Shown: piece after piece, positions 46,984 to 55,299 of the stretch
Numbering within the stretch: the first letter of the stretch is position 1
Layout: every line of letters begins with the position of its first letter
Made by a program: the position numbers and the translations under genes
The notes under the pieces: model-generated
What the model was told of the DNA's origin: nothing
Seen by the model: the letters and a program-made list of their open reading frames with translations, nothing else
Database searches by the model: none
NCBI RefSeq assembly: GCF_013140855.1
Contig: NZ_JABBPG010000001.1
Span: 930,001 to 994,000, forward strand
Length of the DNA: 64,000 nucleotides
Direction: 5' to 3'
Source: Pseudoalteromonas caenipelagi
Lineage (GTDB): Bacteria > Pseudomonadota > Gammaproteobacteria > Enterobacterales > Alteromonadaceae

Positions 46984-49296
46984 TTAATTCACGTGATAAA
47001 GCTGTTGCTGCAATTGTTTGAATGCTGCTAGTAGGTATGCAGGTTTACCTCCAAAAGCAGTCGAGGCATCTTTAACAGTCCCCAAACCTGATAGTTCAAT
47101 TAGAGCTGGCAAGCGCTCGCGTGATAGCTCTGCACTGCCTGTTTGCTCGTAGCGGTTTAGTACAAAGTGTAAAAACTGCTGAGCCTTTTCTTGCTGGTAC
47201 TGACTAAAAAAGGTGCTATTAGCACGTACATTGTCAGCGCGAGCTTTACGTGTAGCCATAGGCTGCTCAAAGGCTAAAAAAGCAAGTAAGTCGAATATAT
47301 CGCACTCTTCAGCTTCGAACATGCGACGCAACGTGGCAAGCTGCTCTTTATCGAAGCCCGCTTGCACAAGTTTACTGAGTAAGGTTTCTCGCTCGTCGGG
47401 ATCTGACCAAATTTTAGTTAACTCTTCAACCGACTTAAATAGCCCTGGCAGTTGAGTGATAAGGCGCTCAACAAACTCTTGCACTGTGAGCGGCTTACCA
47501 TTGTCGTCTATATATCGGATCTCAACATCAGTAACCTTAAGTTCACGATGCTTGCCTAACTTCACTTTTAACCGTGGCTTAGGCTCACCAGGTGTAGGCT
47601 CCGGCCCTTCTGTACCTCCTGGCGGCTCTGGTGTGTAAGGTGGTGTAGGTTCAGTGGTACCGCCTGGTTCTGGCGCTTCTGGCTCTCCATCCCAATCTTT
47701 ATCGTAAAACTTATTAGAAGCACCGCGGAAATCGATAATACTGAAGTAGTCTTTTCCGTCAAAAACGCGAGTACCACGACCAACGATTTGCTTAAACTCC
47801 ACCATTGACCCTATAGTTCGATCGAGCACTACGTTGCGCACATTACGAGCATCAACACCCGTAGTGAGCATTTGTGATGAAGTGATAATCGTGGGGATGT
47901 CTTTATCGTTGTCTTGAAATTTCTCAAGTAGTTCACGTCCACCTTTGCCTTCATCACTAGTAACGCGTACACAGTAGTGTGAGTCTTTAACCTTTTTGTG
48001 CTTATTGATCATGTCGCGCATAGTAAGCGCATGGTTTTGGTTTTCACAAAAAACGATGGTTTTGTCGAGCTGGTTAATATTGTCAATGATAGCCTTCGCC
48101 ACTAACTCTGTACGCTCGTCGACAACTATTTTCTTATCGTAGTCTTCAACCTGATAAACATCTTGTCCTGACTCGCCCTCGATGACTTTGTCGTCTTTGG
48201 TCAGTACCAGCTCGTCTAAGTTAGTACGGACACGTTTGACTCGGTAAGGGGTTAGGAAACCATCATTAATACCGTCTTTTAGTGAGTACTCGAACGCTGG
48301 TGCACCAAAGTAGTCGTAAGTGTCTACATTTGCTTCACGTTTTGGCGTTGCAGTTAAACCTACATGCACGGCACTACCAAAGTGTTTTAGAATAGCATGC
48401 CATGAGCCTGATTCATTAGCACTGCCACGATGACACTCGTCAATCATTACTAGGTCAAAAAAGTCACTCGGGTAGGCTTTGTAGTGCCCCTCTATATCTT
48501 CGCGTTCAGCAATGGCTTGGTAGATGGCAAAAAAGATATGCGCATTAGTTGGTACTATTCCGCCTCGCTTGCGTACTTCTTCCCCGTTAATCTTGATCAG
48601 GTCTTTTTCGTATGGGTTAAAGGTGTTAATTGCTTGGTCTGCTAAAATATTACGGTCGGCTAAAAACAGTATTCTGGGGCGGCGGGTGCCAGGAGTTTCT
48701 TTGTTCCAGCGGGATTGAAACAGCTTGTGCACAATTTGAAAAGCAATGAATGTTTTACCAGTGCCCGTAGCCAGAGTTAACAATACACGTGGATCACCTC
48801 TACCAATCGCATCTGTAGCAGCATGTACGGCTAGTTCTTGGTAATAGCGAGGCTGCATTGCTCCTTCTAGATGAAACGGTACATTACGAAGCTGCTGCCC
48901 TAAGTCGGAACTCACACCGTCGTAACGATTTTCGAGCTCTTCTGGTGTTGGGTAAAACTCAATGTAGTCCCCCTTACCTGTTTCAAGATCAAACTCGTAG
49001 GTTTGAAGGCCATTACTGGAGTATACAAAACGAACTAATAGCTTTTTAGCGTAGTCAATGGCTTGTTGAAGCCCTTTAGTGGGGTGCTCAGACTCCTTCT
49101 TGGCCTCAACTACAGCGAGGTAACGGTTTTCCTTGTGAAGAAGGTAGTCGACGAAACAGCGCCTGCCTCTTAGGCCTCCTGATAGCTTGCGTCCATCGGT
49201 GAAGTAATGCTCACGAATGATATTACCTGGCTGCCAACGTGCTGCCTTGAGAGCTGGATCTATATAATTTGCTCTAGTATCTGCTTCTGATTGCAC
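46984..49296 (-). CDS. hsdR: Type I restriction endonuclease subunit HsdR (EcoEI-like)
   Basis: 770 residues. The N-terminal nuclease has D50 and the E64-A-K66 pair of a PD-(D/E)xK site. The helicase motor has Walker A TGTGKT (177-182), DECH (286-289) and LTATP. After the helicase there is a Pro/Glu/Gly/Thr-rich linker of about 40 residues (about 555-595), then a C-terminal domain like that of EcoEI-type HsdR. The start is a GTG with GGGAG 8 bp upstream. It is the first gene of the five-gene operon and has a clear promoter at 49334-49362. Confidence 0.95.
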   Translation of the reverse strand: MQSEADTRANYIDPALKAARWQPGNIIREHYFTDGRKLSGGLRGRRCFVDYLLHKENRYLAVVEAKKESEHPTKGLQQAIDYAKKLLVRFVYSSNGLQTYEFDLETGKGDYIEFYPTPEELENRYDGVSSDLGQQLRNVPFHLEGAMQPRYYQELAVHAATDAIGRGDPRVLLTLATGTGKTFIAFQIVHKLFQSRWNKETPGTRRPRILFLADRNILADQAINTFNPYEKDLIKINGEEVRKRGGIVPTNAHIFFAIYQAIAEREDIEGHYKAYPSDFFDLVMIDECHRGSANESGSWHAILKHFGSAVHVGLTATPKREANVDTYDYFGAPAFEYSLKDGINDGFLTPYRVKRVRTNLDELVLTKDDKVIEGESGQDVYQVEDYDKKIVVDERTELVAKAIIDNINQLDKTIVFCENQNHALTMRDMINKHKKVKDSHYCVRVTSDEGKGGRELLEKFQDNDKDIPTIITSSQMLTTGVDARNVRNVVLDRTIGSMVEFKQIVGRGTRVFDGKDYFSIIDFRGASNKFYDKDWDGEPEAPEPGGTTEPTPPYTPEPPGGTEGPEPTPGEPKPRLKVKLGKHRELKVTDVEIRYIDDNGKPLTVQEFVERLITQLPGLFKSVEELTKIWSDPDERETLLSKLVQAGFDKEQLATLRRMFEAEECDIFDLLAFLAFEQPMATRKARADNVRANSTFFSQYQQEKAQQFLHFVLNRYEQTGSAELSRERLPALIELSGLGTVKDASTAFGGKPAYLLAAFKQLQQQLYHVN

Positions 49297-49333
49297 TTAT
49301 CTACTCCCTGTATACGTTATTCGCTTATAGCCT

Positions 49334-49362
49334 ACTATACCCACGTGTGCACGTAAGTTTAA
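49334..49362 (-). promoter_or_regulatory. Promoter of the hsd operon with a palindromic operator in the spacer
   Basis: On the minus strand TTAAAC (49357-49362), a 17-bp spacer and TATAGT (49334-49339). The spacer holds ACGTGCACACGT (49343-49354), arms ACGTG and CACGT around 2 bp. A dimeric repressor could block this promoter, as with controller proteins of restriction systems; none is encoded next to it. Confidence 0.65.
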
Positions 49363-50059
49363 CTACCGACAAGATATACTTAGCCGATAGTGTTTTATAC
49401 ACAAAAACCACTTTTTTGTCTTTACATATTTAGACTTAGGTTGAGTTTCGAGCTATACAGCCTCTTCATCAGCCGGCTAAAAAGCCTCCCAGGTTCGTTG
49501 GAATATTTGGCGGGCCATACCATAGCTAAAATTAAAGACTGCTATTAACGCTAAGCAGCTGCTGCATAGGCTTTACCAAGTCACTTAACGTATTAGTAGC
49601 ATGAAAGAATCAAGCGGTCAGGCCAACGGGCATACCCTTTGAAGTTGTTTCAAACCCTTTGCGCCGCAGGACGCTAACTTTTCGTACTCACAATCACTGT
49701 TTCCACTTAGACCGTAGTTAAAGAAGGCTTTTCATCCCGAATTAAGTGTATATGAACACTTTAAGATAAACCTAGCTGTGGTGGCTACGTCATAAGCTGA
49801 TCCCAAATTAATTGCGATGCAGGGGGTTTCGAACGATAAAGCTGAAAGGGTAAAACAGAAGGCTAAATGTACAAGGGGTATCACTAAATACATATCGACT
49901 ACCCCCTTCTAGCCTAGGATAGACTCCAATTAGAGAATAAAGCACCAATAGACACATCAACATAATTGGTGCGTAATATGAGGTCAATAAACAATCTAAG
50001 TAACAACATCTAACATACGTTGAAAGGCCATATATAACGAGAATAACGGCCACAAGGAC

Positions 50060-50108
50060 AAAGAAGGCTTCGCCTCCTTTGTGCTCCTCCGACTTCGTCG
50101 TAGGAGTA
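50060..50108. terminator. Twin hairpins downstream of the polymerase-like gene
   Basis: ACAAAGAAGGC-TTC-GCCTCCTTTGT (50060-50084) and CTCCTCCGAC-TTC-GTCGTAGGAG (50086-50108). Each has one mismatch and a TTC loop. They lie about 115 bp after the leftward gene's stop. Tandem terminators or a structured RNA. Confidence 0.5.
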
Positions 50109-50223
50109 CTACTTGTCTAAGTAAAAATGTTAGGGCACGACAAATGGGCTAAAGTAACCCACCTACCAATCAACCATATATAACTACTCTAAGCTGTAAA
50201 GGGGGTGCGTTACAGTTAATTAA

Positions 50224-51477
50224 CTAACTTCGAGATATGCTAATGTTGAAGCCATTTAAAACCTTCTGATACGCTTTTAGCATGACTTTTTCAGTAATCT
50301 CAGCATCACTGGTTTTGACTATTACTGAATCATGTAATGGCAATGCAGGGATCATTCTCAACTTGAGCTCATCAAGAATGATGCTCATGATAGTACTGTC
50401 CGTATTCTGTAGCTGTAGTCCGATATTCTTCTGCCCTATAAAGCTGGCTATATCAGGGTAAGCTTCCAAGAGCTTACTATACGCATATTCCCCTTTAATC
50501 CCAGGAGGTAGATCTTCAATAAGGCTATCTCTTGCATCAGGGTTTAAATGCACTCTTCCAGCTTCAGTTTTGTACTCTGACTTACCACTCATGGTAACCA
50601 CTCTCTTAAAATCAGAGGGCTTTGAGTTAACCCATCTAACCACAAGGCGCTTTACAGTGTCCCTATCAAGACCAGGGATATCATATGGATCTTCTTTACA
50701 TTGTACTTTCTTCCATGCATGTAGAATGTTTAGGTGCATTGCCTTATAGTCTAATTCGCAAGTATCTTCACCATCAATTTTGATAGTACTACGTAGAGCT
50801 TTTTTGTTATTTTGGTACGTCAGCATGCCATGAGTATAGAAACGCCCTCCTAACTCTAAAGAGTCCCTATAGACCCTTCTTAAAGCTATACACTGCTTCT
50901 TGCCATCCTGAACAACCTCAAAACACTTCAAGAAAGTATTTAAGATATTTACGGCTGTAACAACCTTTTTTGCTTGAGCAGGCAGAGGTAACATTTCCTT
51001 GCTCTCGTCTCTAATGACTACTAATGGACCCGTATATGCTAATTCACTCCACTTAACAGTATTTTTAACAAGCTCTTCGAACTTTTCTGTAGCCCAAAAC
51101 GTTGACTGCTTATTGCTATGCTCACTTTGATGAGCGATATCTTGTTTTACAAGTGACTGTCTTTGAAGGAAGTTTAGTACACCTATTGTGGTCAGTGCAT
51201 TCATTGCCCCTTTAACGTGGCTTGTTGAACGCGAATACCTTACTCGAAGGTTATGTTCGCTTGCATAAATTAGGTGGGCTAAAATTGTAGACAGACACTT
51301 TTTAGTTACTGGCTTGTTAAAACGTTTACCATTGTCATTATATGACTTTTTCATAGACTCCAAGAACTCTTCAACAATAAGAGAACTTTGATAGCTAATC
51401 CTATTACTCAACCGGTTACTTATTGCTTTTCTATGCAGAGTCCATACCGGTAGTAATTCTATTGCATCTTCAACCAA
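50224..51477 (-). CDS. Mobile-element protein with family-A polymerase-like motifs
   Basis: 417 residues, starting at a TTG (51477); the next in-frame Met is residue 42. The C-terminal half has GRFY (211-214), ELDYKAMHLNIL (241-252) and LPLHDSVIV (379-387). Their order and spacing parallel the palm of family-A polymerases (DYSQIEL of motif A and VHDE of motif C). Similar proteins occur on plasmids and prophages and I know of no proven function. The N-terminal 150 residues are basic and helical. It lies 9 bp after the element miaE stop and is probably cotranscribed. Replication, repair or a defence role are all possible. Confidence 0.6.
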   Translation of the reverse strand: MVEDAIELLPVWTLHRKAISNRLSNRISYQSSLIVEEFLESMKKSYNDNGKRFNKPVTKKCLSTILAHLIYASEHNLRVRYSRSTSHVKGAMNALTTIGVLNFLQRQSLVKQDIAHQSEHSNKQSTFWATEKFEELVKNTVKWSELAYTGPLVVIRDESKEMLPLPAQAKKVVTAVNILNTFLKCFEVVQDGKKQCIALRRVYRDSLELGGRFYTHGMLTYQNNKKALRSTIKIDGEDTCELDYKAMHLNILHAWKKVQCKEDPYDIPGLDRDTVKRLVVRWVNSKPSDFKRVVTMSGKSEYKTEAGRVHLNPDARDSLIEDLPPGIKGEYAYSKLLEAYPDIASFIGQKNIGLQLQNTDSTIMSIILDELKLRMIPALPLHDSVIVKTSDAEITEKVMLKAYQKVLNGFNISISRS

Positions 51478-51486
51478 AGAAACACC

Positions 51487-52263
51487 CTACCTTTTATTAG
51501 CAGAGCAAGGTGCTATTGGCTTACCGCTGTGGAACTTGAAGTCCTCATCGGGGCTTGAGATAAGCTCAGCTTCAACATTGCCAAAGAACTCAACGCGCTC
51601 AGTGATATCAAATTCGCTAATATCTTGTGCCAGTGTTAAGTAATCTTGGTAATGACGCGCTTCAGAGCGAAGCAATGAAATATAAAAATCACCTAAACGT
51701 TTATCAACATGCGGAGCTAGCTTTGCAAAACGCTCACAAGAGCGAGCTTCAATATAAGCACCTATGATTAGTTTATCGACTAAAGCGTCAGGCTCGTAAC
51801 TTTTCACATGACGCAGCATACCTTTTGCGTAACGGCATGGAGTAATACTCTGATACTCGACACCATATTCATGCATGATCTCGAGTACTTGATAAAAATG
51901 ATGAAGCTCTTCTTTGATAAGCATCACCATTTTGTCTATCAAGTTTTGCCCGTAAGGTGTATTTGACTTTGGGATCATTGATTTGGTGAGCTTGTTCTTG
52001 TCTGCTAGTTCACGCCAGTTACCCTGTCGCTTGTATATCAGTGTCTCGAAGGGTTTAAGCCATTCGAGTAGCGCATCACCGCTCTCTTTATCCACTGCAT
52101 ACTTTCGAATCAAGAACATTGCTGACTGAGCTGCCTTCAACTCACACACTAGGTGGTCTATGAGCACCACTGATAGGTTGTCTTGCTTTGTTGCCTCAGT
52201 AATCCACTCATCAGGCGTTGATGCTTGTAGAAACGAATTAATTGGCTTTAGTAACTCATCCAT
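51487..52263 (-). CDS. miaE: Complete element-borne MiaE
   Basis: 258 residues, full length. MiaE is a non-haem di-iron hydroxylase that converts ms2i6A37 to ms2io6A37 in tRNA. Candidate iron ligands lie in CELKAAQSA (E41), KEELHHFY, EARSCERF and SEARHY. Compared with the host fragments it is clearly a homologue from another lineage, with scattered substitutions (for example NSFLQAST for KQFLQCDT) and a different C-terminus (KPIAPCSANKR). Its SD AAGGAGG overlaps the last codons of the truncated host frame, which ends 1 bp before this ATG. So it is placed to be translated from the host miaE transcript. Confidence 0.95.
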   Translation of the reverse strand: MDELLKPINSFLQASTPDEWITEATKQDNLSVVLIDHLVCELKAAQSAMFLIRKYAVDKESGDALLEWLKPFETLIYKRQGNWRELADKNKLTKSMIPKSNTPYGQNLIDKMVMLIKEELHHFYQVLEIMHEYGVEYQSITPCRYAKGMLRHVKSYEPDALVDKLIIGAYIEARSCERFAKLAPHVDKRLGDFYISLLRSEARHYQDYLTLAQDISEFDITERVEFFGNVEAELISSPDEDFKFHSGKPIAPCSANKR

Positions 52264-52264
52264 C

Positions 52265-52498
52265 TTAAGCCTCCTTAGTGGTTAATTTATGGCCTAGGGG
52301 GAAATCACCATTGAAGGCGCTTATAAATAGGTCCGTTGTACAACCATTTAGCAACTTGCACATATACGCTTTTAGCTCACAAATTAAGTGATCGATCAGC
52401 ACAACAGGCAGGTTTTCAGGTTTGGTTGCCGCCGCTACCCATGCATCAGGGGTGTCGCACTGTAAAAATTGTTTGATAGGCTTTAATAATTCGTCCAA
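52265..52498 (-). pseudogene. miaE: 5' part of host miaE fused to element sequence
   Basis: The first 44 codons are host miaE (MDELLKPIKQFLQCDTP... to ICELKA), then the frame crosses the 13-bp core and continues 33 codons in element sequence (YMCKLLNGC...TTKEA) to a TAA at 52265. The start is a TTG at 52498. The 77-residue product is not expected to be active, but its translation would deliver ribosomes to the SD of the intact miaE just downstream. Confidence 0.9.
52378..52390. other. Right junction core (attR) of the miaE element
   Basis: GCTTTTAGCTCAC, identical to 36375-36387. To the right is the host miaE 5' end; to the left is element sequence. Confidence 0.85.
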
Positions 52499-52683
52499 GG
52501 GTAACGCTCGCTTTGACTATTTACTTTGGGCTAAATGAAATAACTTAATAAGCAGGCATTGTAACATAACAACACTCAATATTGGCTAACGCGTTTTATG
52601 ATGCGCATCAAGCAATTACCACGTTTGCAATACAATTTAATTGCAAAATACGCAATAAATTACCAGTTTTGTTGATTTTTGCG

Positions 52684-52689
52684 TATAAT
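52684..52689 (+). promoter_or_regulatory. Likely -10 of the Sel1 lipoprotein gene
   Basis: TATAAT lies 40 bp before the ATG at 52729. No good -35 hexamer is seen at 17 bp. Confidence 0.35.
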
Positions 52690-52728
52690 CTCGCCAATTT
52701 TTTACGCTACTTACTGTTTGTTTAATTA

Positions 52729-55203
52729 ATGAAGTTTCCCTTTTTAGTGCTTAGCCTGCTTTGTTTATGTTCATGCGCGGTCTCCCCATTACAGTTCGAA
52801 GAAGTAGCACAGCGCTCTAAGCAAATTACACAAGCGCAATATAAACTAGGCCAAAGCAGTCTCGAGAAACAAGATTACCAGTCCGCGTTAGCATGGTTTA
52901 ACAATGCTGCTAAAAGAGGCCATGCTGGTGCAATGTCAATGCTAGGTTACCTATATACTCATGGCTTGGGAGTTAAACAAAACCACTTTAAGGCACTTCA
53001 ATGGAGCAAGCGAGCTGCACAAAAAAACAATGCTCTGGCGATGTATAATCTGGGTACCCATTATTTTAACGGGTATGGCGTTGAAAAAAACCTACAGTTA
53101 GCGCTAAACTGGATACAATCAGCCGCCTCATTAGGCTTAGCCAAAGCACAATATAAGCTAGGGGGGCTTTATCACGCTGGAAACGTTAACGATAAAAACT
53201 CTCGTGAACAAAACCTACAACAGGCGATTTATTGGTACCAAAAAGCGGCTTTACAAAGTTATGCTGACGCGCGAGTCGCGCTTATTCGTCTTTATTTAAA
53301 TAACCGAACCCTAGATCCTGACTTCGAGAAATCTGAATATTGGCTATCGCTCTCACAACGCGGGCACTCTATACATATTGCACAACAGTACTTTTACGGC
53401 ACTGGGGTTACACAAAACTATGAAATAGCCAAGTCCCACTATGAAAAAGCCGCTTCTCACGGCAGTGTAGAAGCAAAAGCGATGCTCGCTCATATATATT
53501 TCGAGGGCCTAGGTGTTAAGCAGGATCGAAGCAAGGCAATGGCCCTTTTAAAAGAAGCTGCTAAAGGGGGGCATGTACTATCTCAGACAACACTGGCCAG
53601 AGCGCATCTGCTAGGTATGTATATTGAACAAAACGATACTGAAGCAATTAGGTGGTATACAGAAGCAGCACTTGCAGGAGAAGCCGCATCCCAATGGGCA
53701 TTAGGTGAGATATACCTAAGTGGCCAAGTTGCTCACGCTGACTATAGTCAAGCCATCTATTGGTTAGAGCATGCGGCGCAACAGCAGCATTACCAAGCAC
53801 AATTTAGCCTTGCCCGCCTTTACTTGGCCGGAAAAAAACAAAATATGACACCAACTCAGGCGTTTGATTGGACGGTTAACATGTTCCACACACGTATTTT
53901 TAAGAGTAAAGGTGATGATAATGCCGCGTCATTACATCAAATACTTGAGCAGTACTATAACTTAATCGTATTACTTGCCAATAATGTCGATAATCTCACG
54001 GTGCCTGAACCCATAATGCACCGATTGATTGAACAATTTCAGCATTACGCTGAGCGACTACCTAAAGCACCCAAGCGAATATATCGGATTATTGAAAGAC
54101 AATTGCGTAATATCTCGGATTACCAACCGCTGTCACAGACGTGTGATATAACAATTGAAGTACTTACTGATAGCCAGCGAACAAACTTAGACAGCTACTA
54201 TCGTAATGCACTTAGTTTGTTTTTGCCTTTTAAGCTCGACAATGTCTGTGTAAACGTAAAATACGTAGCACAACCTTTGCTGAATTGTGCGTCGCAACTG
54301 TGTATCACAACGGGATTATACGAAAAATATGGTACCGACATTCGCATTTATGCCAGTCGTTACTTTTATTACGAGGATTCTTTAGCCTATGCAATACAAA
54401 ACCGAGCGCAAATATTTTCCAACGAACTCCCTAGCGCCAGTACCTTACACCATGAGCTGATGCACATGTTTCATTTTGATGATGAATATGCGTTAAATGA
54501 GGACAGGGCAAAAACACAATGTCACGTTAATCAGCGCTCTGCAAACATCGTTTATATTGAGTCGGACAGTCAGCTTCCCAAAGAAAAGCGATTCAAAGCA
54601 AATACCTGTAACAACGCTTCAAATATTACGGCATATAAGCAGGAAGCACACAATACCATTATGGATACAAACAGCCTATATCTGCCGAGAAAGTATATAC
54701 GACACGTTCGGGATACCCGCACACAAAGCCTGTTTGATAAACACCAAGCTCGAAGCGTTGACAAGTGGCTTATAAAAAACAAATTATATTTTTTGGAAAA
54801 ACATTGGAACGACAAAACCCGTCTCTTTCGAGTTCACTTTGACGTGAGTGATGAGCAATATGCTGATCAGGATATCGCACATGTTATTAAGCATGACCCC
54901 CTTAAGGCACTGCAAATCGCCGATAAATATGTAGCAAAGGTTTTTAGACCCATGTTTTTTTCAACGCAGCAGCCTCAAGACTATAACAAAAAAGCAATTT
55001 TTATCTTAACAGAGCTCGCAGAGCAAGGTCTGGCATTGGCACAATATTATTTGGCATGTTTTCTTGAGGTCCGAGGTGATTATGAGCTCGCTAAACTTTG
55101 GTATGCCCGAGCTGCTGAACAAGGCTTTTTGAATGCTAAAGAACGTATTGAACGTTTGATGACGCAAGATATTGACAGCTTCTTAGATGATATTGAAGAC
55201 TAA
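52729..55203 (+). CDS. Sel1-repeat lipoprotein with an HExxH metallopeptidase-like centre
   Basis: 824 residues. A lipobox-type signal peptide (LSLLCLCSCAVS) suggests a lipid-anchored envelope protein. Residues about 35-380 are Sel1-like repeats of 36 residues (A-AMSMLGYLYTHGLGVKQN type). The middle (about 470-680) contains HHELMHMFHFDDEY (HExxH with a following acidic residue, about 573-586), a zinc peptidase pattern. More Sel1-like repeats close the protein (about 755-800). Sel1 proteins are protein-interaction scaffolds. The peptidase activity is inferred from the motif only. Single gene, divergent from miaE. Confidence 0.75.
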   Translation: MKFPFLVLSLLCLCSCAVSPLQFEEVAQRSKQITQAQYKLGQSSLEKQDYQSALAWFNNAAKRGHAGAMSMLGYLYTHGLGVKQNHFKALQWSKRAAQKNNALAMYNLGTHYFNGYGVEKNLQLALNWIQSAASLGLAKAQYKLGGLYHAGNVNDKNSREQNLQQAIYWYQKAALQSYADARVALIRLYLNNRTLDPDFEKSEYWLSLSQRGHSIHIAQQYFYGTGVTQNYEIAKSHYEKAASHGSVEAKAMLAHIYFEGLGVKQDRSKAMALLKEAAKGGHVLSQTTLARAHLLGMYIEQNDTEAIRWYTEAALAGEAASQWALGEIYLSGQVAHADYSQAIYWLEHAAQQQHYQAQFSLARLYLAGKKQNMTPTQAFDWTVNMFHTRIFKSKGDDNAASLHQILEQYYNLIVLLANNVDNLTVPEPIMHRLIEQFQHYAERLPKAPKRIYRIIERQLRNISDYQPLSQTCDITIEVLTDSQRTNLDSYYRNALSLFLPFKLDNVCVNVKYVAQPLLNCASQLCITTGLYEKYGTDIRIYASRYFYYEDSLAYAIQNRAQIFSNELPSASTLHHELMHMFHFDDEYALNEDRAKTQCHVNQRSANIVYIESDSQLPKEKRFKANTCNNASNITAYKQEAHNTIMDTNSLYLPRKYIRHVRDTRTQSLFDKHQARSVDKWLIKNKLYFLEKHWNDKTRLFRVHFDVSDEQYADQDIAHVIKHDPLKALQIADKYVAKVFRPMFFSTQQPQDYNKKAIFILTELAEQGLALAQYYLACFLEVRGDYELAKLWYARAAEQGFLNAKERIERLMTQDIDSFLDDIED

Positions 55204-55299
55204 CATTGTAAGCTGCTTTGTTATCGGGCTTACCGCTAAGGTCAATACAACGTATTGTACCTAATAGAAATATAGACTCATATAAAACAAAGAACAAAA

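Larger units (their letters stand above)
49297..50223. other. Gene-free stretch of about 930 bp inside the element
   Basis: It holds the hsd promoter near 49350 and two adjacent hairpins at 50060-50108. A minus-strand frame of 81 codons from a GTG at 50053 is hydrophobic but has no ribosome binding site and I do not call it. I see no further structure in 49400-50000. Confidence 0.5.
36375..52390. mobile_element. 16.0-kb serine-integrase genomic island inserted in miaE
   Basis: Bounded by a 13-bp direct repeat (36375-36387 and 52378-52390) that splits the host miaE. Contents in order: large serine recombinase, small serine recombinase, a 134-bp tandem repeat array, a leftward HsdS/HsdM/HsdR operon with two extra ATPases, a gene-free gap, a polymerase-like gene, and a complete second miaE. 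There are no conjugation, capsid or tail genes, so it is a non-self-transmissible island or a remnant. Joining 52498-52378 to 36387-35753 restores one full host miaE frame. Confidence 0.9.

Noticed and set aside
49808..50053. 81-codon hydrophobic frame in the element gap
   Set aside because: GTG start, no ribosome binding site, and no family match that I can recognise; the frame is likely chance in AT-rich DNA.
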